Of a stretch of 53,744 nt of DNA, positions 48,488-53,744 are shown one piece after another. Numbering within the stretch: the stretch's first letter is position 1; every line of letters starts with the position of its first letter. Position numbers and translations under genes: made by a program. This stretch comes from a bacterium (GTDB lineage: Bacteria; Zhuqueibacterota; QNDG01; JAFGCO01). The stretch is from contig JAFGCO010000035.1 in the NCBI GenBank assembly GCA_016932575.1, forward strand, positions 1-53,744, in the 5' to 3' direction. Below the pieces are notes generated by a model. That model ran no database searches. It was not told where the DNA came from and was given only the letters and a program-made list of their open reading frames with translations.

Positions 48488-50377
48488 TTACTCACAGCGA
48501 AACACGCGAAACGAATGGGGTTTTATTTGGGTTGAAATCCGCACTTTGTCTTCTCCGATCTTGTAACCCCACACGCGTCTGGAGGTTAGAATTTCCCCGG
48601 TCAGTGTTTCTTCCGATAACAGATCCCGAATTCTGGAAAATTCAGGATCGATTACAATGTCGATATCCGATATCTCCGGTAAAAATGATTCCACAATAAA
48701 TGTGTGATTGTCATAAACAAACAGGGCGATCTGTGTGGGACCGTCCACACGTACATATAGATCCGCCATGAGTGTCTGTTTGATCCGCTTCCATACCTCG
48801 GGCGGCATCTGGTAAAGATCACTGAAATTTTCAGGGATGGTAAACACCATTAATTTGCCATTGGCATAATCTGCTGAATGCAGAATCGGCCACCCGATCG
48901 GCCCGTCAAGGCTTGTGATTTCTTCCCAGGAATCATTGGTTAAATATTGAATCTGGGGAATCATTATTTTCTTTTCGGATTGCACGATCATTCGGCGTCC
49001 GATCATAAACTCGTTCACAAGTGCTTTCCGATTCGTAAATCTGAGCTCAACAATATCGTCAAGCCCCTTATCCTGCAGCACCCTCAACAGACCCGACGTG
49101 ATTACAACCGTTTTGCCATTCATCAGATGCTGTTTTATCTTTTGAATTAGGTCTGGATCATGATTTGCGGTTTCCGCCAACAAAACAATATCTGCGCTCC
49201 GAGGAAATCCGGGAACCAGACTAATGGGTATACCCGACATCCCCAGGTAATTATGAATAAAATCTTCGCCTGTTGAGTGAAACGGTTTATAACTCTGAAC
49301 ACCAATGGGATGACCAAGATAACCGAGCATGCTGTCTGCAACATCCAAAGCATAGCCGGCTGCCAGAGACATCTGAGTCGATTCCGGCCAGGTGCCGTCT
49401 TCATTCTGTACAGAAGCGATCATGGCGTCAAAATCAAAGCTGGTGCCCGATCCGTGCCAGTCTGCCCGTAATTCCGGACGGATGGGATACATCATCTGGC
49501 GGTAATCAAACAAGGTCATCTCCGGCGCCTTTGCAAACAGGGTCAGCCAGATCTGCTCAGCGTACCGGTCAATATACCGCATGCCGCCCGTATCGACCCA
49601 GCCTCCGGCATTTCCGCCCGGCTTAATATTTTCAAAATAACGGAATATCAGGTAGCTTTGATAATTCTGAAGATGCTGGTGGCTGTATTCGGGATCACGT
49701 GTTTCCGTGCCTGTATACAGTTTATCAAACATTTCAGGTTCGGTTTCAAGATTGAATCCCAAGCCCTGAAAATGTTCATACCAGTTCGGGTATTTGATGA
49801 TCATGGTCACGTCAGGATTTAAAGCCCGGGCGGGCTGTAAAATCAAGCCGCGGGCCGCCTCGGTCAGCAGCTGAAGCCGGAATTCAGTCCAGGTGCGTTT
49901 TCCTTTGGCCTGAATACATGAGGGGCATTTGCAGCTTGTAAAAAAGAAGTCGTCCAGTATAATTTCATCAAAATGCCTGGCAGTAAATTCGACCACCTCT
50001 TTTAATTTTCTTCGGTGTTCCGGGTTCGTATAACAGTAGGTCTGAAAGCGATTGCTTTCATTTACTGTAATCGTAATCCCGCCGGAAGTTTGAATGCCTT
50101 TGTCCTCAAAAAACTGTTTGATGCGAACCAGATCCTCTTCTTCAATCATCACCATGTCCCGGTGCGTTTCCAGATAAATCTTGTCGACTTTGATGGACTG
50201 ACTGATCCTGTTGAAGCTTTTTTCCAGCCATTCCGGATCCGCCATCTTCTTTACTTCATACACGCGGGTGTAAATGGCCGTGTGAAAGTTCTGATAGCCA
50301 TCGGCCCGGATAACAAAGCCGGATAATATCAAAACCACAAGAAGCATTCCCTGACCTTTTTGAATGATAGAAAACAT
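48488..50377 (-). CDS. Secreted TIM-barrel-like protein, putative glycoside hydrolase of unassigned family
   Basis: The product is 629 residues with a signal peptide (GMLLVVLILSGFVIRADG). The first 330 residues look like a TIM barrel with acidic strand ends (KIYLETHRD, HFDEIILDDFFFTSCKCPSC, DVTMIIKYPNWYEHFQG). A CxCxxC cluster sits right after the DDFFF strand. A Rossmann-like segment near 380-470 (ADIVLLAETANHDPDLIQKIKQHLMNGKTVVITSG) resembles the GATase-like domain of GH42-type proteins. The C-terminal part is beta-rich. The IILDDFFF strand followed by the cysteine cluster is a plausible active-site edge, but no named family is assigned. CAGGAG precedes the ATG. It lies 308 nt upstream of GH105, likely in the same polysaccharide programme. 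Confidence 0.6.
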   Translation of the reverse strand: MFSIIQKGQGMLLVVLILSGFVIRADGYQNFHTAIYTRVYEVKKMADPEWLEKSFNRISQSIKVDKIYLETHRDMVMIEEEDLVRIKQFFEDKGIQTSGGITITVNESNRFQTYCYTNPEHRRKLKEVVEFTARHFDEIILDDFFFTSCKCPSCIQAKGKRTWTEFRLQLLTEAARGLILQPARALNPDVTMIIKYPNWYEHFQGLGFNLETEPEMFDKLYTGTETRDPEYSHQHLQNYQSYLIFRYFENIKPGGNAGGWVDTGGMRYIDRYAEQIWLTLFAKAPEMTLFDYRQMMYPIRPELRADWHGSGTSFDFDAMIASVQNEDGTWPESTQMSLAAGYALDVADSMLGYLGHPIGVQSYKPFHSTGEDFIHNYLGMSGIPISLVPGFPRSADIVLLAETANHDPDLIQKIKQHLMNGKTVVITSGLLRVLQDKGLDDIVELRFTNRKALVNEFMIGRRMIVQSEKKIMIPQIQYLTNDSWEEITSLDGPIGWPILHSADYANGKLMVFTIPENFSDLYQMPPEVWKRIKQTLMADLYVRVDGPTQIALFVYDNHTFIVESFLPEISDIDIVIDPEFSRIRDLLSEETLTGEILTSRRVWGYKIGEDKVRISTQIKPHSFRVFRCE

Positions 50378-50609
50378 CTCTAACTCCTGTTCATATCAAT
50401 GATCGATTAGACGGGCGTTTGCAGCGCAGTTAAAACAAAGTTAGGCAGCCTGTTGTAAACAATATCAAATCCCCTGACTTTAAAAGGTCAAGTCTATGTC
50501 AAAGATTGTAAAAAAATGTTGAATTGGCAAGTAATATTCACAGGGATAATCATTTTTAATAAAACTGTATTACCATAAAGTATTTGTTGAAACACTGTAT
50601 TGGAGAGAA

Positions 50610-50689
50610 AAAGACACCTCCGGGAGGTTTTAACATTTCAATATTTTCAGTGCAATCATTTATCCAAACGACCTCACGGCGGTGTCTTT
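50610..50689. repeat. 80-nt element with 19-bp imperfect terminal inverted repeats
   Basis: The left arm 50610-50628 starts AAAGACACC and ends GAGGT; the right arm 50671-50689 is its reverse complement at 17 of 19 positions (CCG conserved in the middle). A 42-nt AT-rich interior separates them. On the minus strand the structure ends in CTTTTTCTC, 87 nt after the radical SAM stop, so it may act as a long-stem terminator; a small MITE-like element or structured RNA are alternatives. The rest of 50378-50775 is non-coding and should hold the promoter of the gene at 48488. Confidence 0.6.
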
Positions 50690-50775
50690 CGGTGCTTTAT
50701 CAACAGACATAAAAATTGGAATCCCCATTAAAAGAACATTGTTCCGCACTGAGAATGGCCGGACAATTTTTCTCG

Positions 50776-51879
50776 CTATTTTTTTACATTCGGCGGCGGA
50801 AATTCCCGGTCCATCCAGTCATGGGCATGCGTGTTATATGGATATTTCTTCGGATCAAGACCATTTGACCGCTTGTATACATTGCAGGTCTCACATAACA
50901 TCGGTTTGGAAATTTCCCGGAATGTGCCCTTACGCTGAAAACAGGTTCGTCCCCGCCGCACAATCCCTTCATTCCAAAGCGCCAATAGTTCTTCGGGAGT
51001 ATTCAGGTCAGCCAGGCTGCCGATATCATCCGCATCATCATAGGCAAAACAGCAAAAAGCCAGCGCACCAGTGGGTTTTATCGTCATTTTCAGCCACAGA
51101 TGAGGACAGACCACATTCATGTGAAAACTCGCCGACACTTTTTTTAAATCTTCAGGATCATGCCATTCAGGTGCGAGATGGGGAGGCACCACCAGCGGGC
51201 GCACAAAAAACTGGAAATTCAGTCTTCGAGCCATTTCCCTGGCCGTGAAAATATCCTGTTTGTTGCCTTTATGAAAAAGAAACACCCATTCCACTGCAGG
51301 GCCCTTGCCGGTTTTGCGGATACGGTCGCTCAGATATTCCATATTTTCCCGGATCCGGTTAAAATCGCCGCCTGCCCTGTAGATTGAATAGGTCTCGGGG
51401 GTAGCCCCGTCGACGGACAAATGAAGCCGCGCGGGCGGATTCTCCAGCATTTGATCAATGATTGATCTGTCATAAAAAAGGTTGGTATGGGTGGAGGTCC
51501 GAATGTCTTTTTCCCGGCACAGTTTGAACATCTTGAAAATATCGGGATTCAGGAACGGTTCCCCAAGGTTGTATAGATCCGCCATACGTACATTGGGATT
51601 CAGCGATAAAATATGTTCGAACAATTCATAGGACATTTTGGCCCGTCTGGCGCCGTAGGTCCCCACACCTGTCGGGCAGAGCGGACACTTGAGATTACAG
51701 ATATTTATGGGATCAATCATCATTCTGGAGGGCAGCGTGGGCGCCTTTATATGTCGCCGGTAATATGCCCATGTGGCTTTGGGTGACGCAAAGGCCGACC
51801 GGAACACTTCTGAGGGATTGTAGCGAAGGGCAATTTTTTTCAAAGTGGAAAGCATGTGACTTTTTTCAGATTTCATCAT
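50776..51879 (-). CDS. Radical SAM/SPASM-domain protein
   Basis: The product is 367 residues. The radical SAM cluster motif is CxxxCxxC in NICNLKCPLCPTG (about residue 62). Further strand motifs follow (YNLGEPFLNPDIFKM, STHTNLF, LHLSVDGATPETYSIYRAGGDF). The C-terminal SPASM-type cysteines occur in VVCPHLWLK, AFCCFAYDD, CFQRKG and MLCETCNVYK, giving one or more auxiliary Fe-S clusters. Such proteins modify peptides, glycans or cofactors; the substrate cannot be read from the sequence, and no short precursor peptide is visible nearby. The ATG at 51879 follows AGGGA by 3 nt; the open frame extends 14 codons further to an ATG with poor spacing. It is divergent from the HTH gene. Confidence 0.88.
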   Translation of the reverse strand: MMKSEKSHMLSTLKKIALRYNPSEVFRSAFASPKATWAYYRRHIKAPTLPSRMMIDPINICNLKCPLCPTGVGTYGARRAKMSYELFEHILSLNPNVRMADLYNLGEPFLNPDIFKMFKLCREKDIRTSTHTNLFYDRSIIDQMLENPPARLHLSVDGATPETYSIYRAGGDFNRIRENMEYLSDRIRKTGKGPAVEWVFLFHKGNKQDIFTAREMARRLNFQFFVRPLVVPPHLAPEWHDPEDLKKVSASFHMNVVCPHLWLKMTIKPTGALAFCCFAYDDADDIGSLADLNTPEELLALWNEGIVRRGRTCFQRKGTFREISKPMLCETCNVYKRSNGLDPKKYPYNTHAHDWMDREFPPPNVKK

Positions 51880-52091
51880 TGTTCCCTGCGAGCTTACAGT
51901 TTTGACATTTAAGATAACCATTCCTGCTCATGAATATCAAGAAGAATTTCATGAGACACCCTGTTTGATATGCTGCCTGAATCCTCAGCCCCTAAAACAA
52001 CTTGCGAAACCCGGACAAATTTTAATAAAAGAAAAAATTGCCGTATCGATCCGCCAGCAGACCATAGGCATCAATTTAAGCAATATTTAGA

Positions 52092-52167
52092 TGTCATTCC
52101 TGCGAAAGCAGGAATCCAGGGAAAAGAGAAAAGGTGGATTTCCACTCAAAACAATGCGGGAATGACC
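52092..52167. repeat. REP-type 'GTCATTCC' repeat
   Basis: ATTCCTGC-GAAA-GCAGGAAT (52096-52115) is an 8-bp hairpin with a GAAA loop within GTCATTCCTGCGAAAGCAGG. A partner GCGGGAATGACC lies at 52156-52167. This GTCATTCC...GGAATGAC form is a widespread intergenic repeat type and is unrelated to the REP family of the cas locus. Confidence 0.75.
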
Positions 52168-52173
52168 GGGTTT

Positions 52174-52209
52174 CATCTGGTTCCAAAACTCCTGTTTTGG
52201 AACCAGATG
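52174..52209. repeat. Perfect 16-bp inverted repeat
   Basis: CATCTGGTTCCAAAAC and GTTTTGGAACCAGATG are exact complements around TCCT, followed on the plus strand by AAAAAATT. It lies between divergent genes, so it does not end either transcript. It is best seen as a repeat element next to the GTCATTCC repeat. The remainder of 51880-52338 shows no supported gene. Confidence 0.8.
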
Positions 52210-52338
52210 AAAAAATTATCAGAAATGAAGCATTGCGCTCAAATGTCGTGTCAATGTCGCGTAATTGACTCTTGCGAAATTGTCAATGATTCCGTAGAAT
52301 GCATGTGTTGCAAGCATTCAACCAAATGGGAAAACATT

Positions 52339-52635
52339 ATGGATCAGATCACATTAGGTCAGACCATCGCCAATGCCAGAAAGAAAAAAACCTGGACTCA
52401 GGAAGAGCTGGCTGAGAAATGCCGTATCAGCACGCGCACACTGCAGCGTATCGAAACCGGTAAAGTCAATCCGAGGCAGTATACGCTCAATTGCCTGATC
52501 GATATTTTAGAGATTCCGAAAGAGGAAATCGGTCTGCTCTATGCCAATCTGAAGGGCAAACGCTCTTTTGCCGGACAGTGCCGCCGCATGTTCGGCAGCA
52601 TATTCGCCGAAAAAAACGTTTACACAACTGCCTGA
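52339..52635 (+). CDS. XRE-family helix-turn-helix regulator
   Basis: The 98-residue product has one HTH_3/XRE domain spanning about 6-62: TLGQTIANARKKKTWTQEELAEKCRISTRTLQRIETGKVNP, with the Q-E-L and S-x-x-T-L-x-x-I-E pattern of the DNA-binding helices. A basic tail follows (KGKRSFAGQCRRMFGSIF). The frame stays open far upstream, but the domain fixes the start at the ATG at 52339. It is 9 nt upstream of a small membrane-protein gene and probably co-transcribed with it; such pairs are often autoregulated. Confidence 0.85.
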   Translation: MDQITLGQTIANARKKKTWTQEELAEKCRISTRTLQRIETGKVNPRQYTLNCLIDILEIPKEEIGLLYANLKGKRSFAGQCRRMFGSIFAEKNVYTTA

Positions 52636-52644
52636 ATCGCAGCC

Positions 52645-53154
52645 ATGATCTGCTTTGTCCTGACCCTTCCCGATATACTTTTCGATATCGCCATTAAGGA
52701 AAGTTTTTATAATTCTGCGCATATCTTTTTTTACAGGGTATTCAATCTGTTGATCATCCTGCCTGTCATCCTGAAAATGCGGGGCTTTATTTCGCTGGCC
52801 AGACATTATAAAAACGACTTTCTGCTGGTCAGTGCTTATCTGCTGATGCTGTTCGATATTGCAGATCGTATTGTCTCAGCCACGTTCCTGTATCACACAT
52901 GCGAAAACCTGGAAAAACTGATCGGCTTTGTAACCCTGCTGACTGTGGGATGCGCCTGCCTGTTTTTTGGCGCTGGATTGGTCAGATTAAAGAAAGTCAG
53001 CATTCCTTATGCCGGGGCAGCCGGCTGGCTGAATATTGCAGTGGGGATCTGTTTTGTCCTGATTATCCCCTTTTTCATCGGACTTCTCCTGTTGATCCCA
53101 CTCGAAATTCTGGAGATTCTGCTGTTCTACAATGTATCGAAAATGTTTGAGTAA
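52645..53154 (+). CDS. Small integral membrane protein paired with the HTH gene
   Basis: The 169-residue product has about five hydrophobic segments (FNLLIILPVILKM, FLLVSAYLLMLFDIADRI, LIGFVTLLTVGCACLFFGAGL, WLNIAVGICFVLIIPFFIGLLLLI, LEILEILLFYNV). No family or function is recognised. The 9-nt gap after the HTH gene suggests a bicistronic unit in which the membrane protein may be regulated by, or signal to, the XRE protein. Confidence 0.65.
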   Translation: MICFVLTLPDILFDIAIKESFYNSAHIFFYRVFNLLIILPVILKMRGFISLARHYKNDFLLVSAYLLMLFDIADRIVSATFLYHTCENLEKLIGFVTLLTVGCACLFFGAGLVRLKKVSIPYAGAAGWLNIAVGICFVLIIPFFIGLLLLIPLEILEILLFYNVSKMFE

Positions 53155-53268
53155 CCGAACTTTGGTAAAAACAGTGACAGTTACAGTATGTGAATGATTT
53201 TCGTCTTCGCAAGGTCATCAGCAATCGGAATCTTCAGAGCTTGAAAATACAAAGCCGATAAAAACATA

Positions 53269-53673
53269 TTAGACATCAATATATATTAATATTGGACAAT
53301 ATTTGGCATATTGTTTAAAATCTTTGTCCTTTGTAAAAATCGGCATTTCATAATTATGTGACAAAGCACATATTAAAAAATCAGTATTTGAGCCCTGGAT
53401 GCCATTCTTTCGATTTATATTGAAATATTCCGCGGCCAGTTCATAATCCTGAGTTTCAATCGGCAAGTCCGGGAAGGCGGATAAGTAAGATTTTAGCGTG
53501 TTGAATTGTTTTTTTGATCTTATTCCCGAAAGTAATTCTTGTCTGATGGGCCCAACCATTTGGACTTTATACTCAAAAATTAAATTCTTCAATATTTGAA
53601 CCGATTCAATCGTATTGTCACTGGTGCGCCTTAACGCCAATGACCATATACATGTATCGACCAATATCTTCAA
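53269..53673 (-). CDS. vapC: PIN-domain toxin VapC
   Basis: This 134-residue PIN ribonuclease has the acidic active-site residues in MKILVDTCIWSLAL (Asp6), IRQELLSG (Glu near 46) and GIQGSNTDFLICALSHNY (Asp near 98), plus FTKDKDFKQYAKY at the C-terminus. Family members cleave tRNA or rRNA and are neutralised by the antitoxin encoded just upstream. The start is a TTG (53673) whose second and third bases are the first two bases of the antitoxin TGA stop, a coupled arrangement usual for vapBC. Confidence 0.92.
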   Translation of the reverse strand: MKILVDTCIWSLALRRTSDNTIESVQILKNLIFEYKVQMVGPIRQELLSGIRSKKQFNTLKSYLSAFPDLPIETQDYELAAEYFNINRKNGIQGSNTDFLICALSHNYEMPIFTKDKDFKQYAKYCPILIYIDV

Positions 53674-53744
53674 TTTATATTTCTTTGCTTTTTATAATCA
53701 TATTTATTATCATACTCAATTTTTCCGAAAAGATTGATAATTTC
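53670..53744 (-). CDS. vapB: VapB-type antitoxin, C-terminal fragment cut by window edge
   Basis: The frame upstream of vapC is open to the window end and encodes 24 residues, EIINLFGKIEYDNKYDYKKQ and four more, before TGA. The acidic-aromatic then basic tail (FGKIEYDNKYDYKKQ) is the typical toxin-binding C-terminus of VapB antitoxins. The stop overlaps the vapC TTG start by 3 bases' span. The DNA-binding N-terminal part lies outside the window. Confidence 0.8.
   Translation of the reverse strand, partial: EIINLFGKIEYDNKYDYKKQRNIN

Overview
The window looks like a chromosome segment from a member of the Fibrobacteres-Chlorobi-Bacteroidetes (FCB) side of the tree, outside classical Bacteroidetes; candidate phylum KSB1 or a Calditrichota-like lineage would fit. 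The basis is the mix of SusC/SusD, PorV-like outer-membrane proteins and T9SS-style C-terminal sorting domains with clear Shine-Dalgarno sites, which classical Bacteroidetes mostly lack. The lineage is an inference.

Layout. (1) 1-12.3 kb: a type I-B CRISPR-Cas locus, all on the minus strand, ordered cas6, cas8 (Cst1-like), cas7, cas5, cas3, cas4, cas1, cas2, leader, array. The array has 31 repeats and is cut by the left edge. The locus is interrupted by a RAYT transposase gene, a zinc-ribbon ORF and a local family of REP palindromes that start at, or within a few bases of, stop codons. (2) 12.4-18.3 kb: a pRiA4b ORF-3-like gene, a YecA/SEC-C gene, and a giant 2-hydroxyacyl-CoA dehydratase activase system split into two ORFs by a spacer made of octamer-phased degenerate repeats. 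(3) 18.3-25.7 kb: TonB-dependent receptor, large secreted protein with a sorting domain, and PorV-like protein, reading into the activase genes. (4) 25.9-31.5 kb: a susC-susD pair with a terminator, an unusual leader and an operator-like repeat. (5) 31.5-34.9 kb: tRNA-Leu(UAG), tig, clpP, clpX. (6) 35.3-36.3 kb: a plus-strand PorV/PorQ-like gene. (7) 36.4-41.4 kb: a signalling operon, small ORF - TonB receptor - YfiR - histidine kinase - response regulator, with overlapping genes. (8) 41.8-50.4 kb: secreted carbohydrate-active enzymes (GH2+CBM32, GH105+CBM35-like repeats+sorting domain, and an unassigned TIM-barrel-like protein). (9) 50.8-53.7 kb: radical SAM/SPASM protein, an HTH + membrane protein pair, and a vapBC module cut by the right edge.

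How the parts work together. The Cas proteins form one adaptive immunity system (Cas1-Cas2-Cas4 adaptation, Cas6 processing, Cas8-Cas7-Cas5 Cascade, Cas3 effector). The outer-membrane genes and glycoside hydrolases point to a polysaccharide-feeding heterotroph that secretes through a T9SS-like route. The most unusual features are the YfiR-type periplasmic regulator wired to a two-component kinase instead of a diguanylate cyclase, the stop-codon-abutting REP family inside the cas operon, a lone CRISPR-repeat-like sequence 39 kb from the array, and the octamer repeat spacer inside the activase gene pair.
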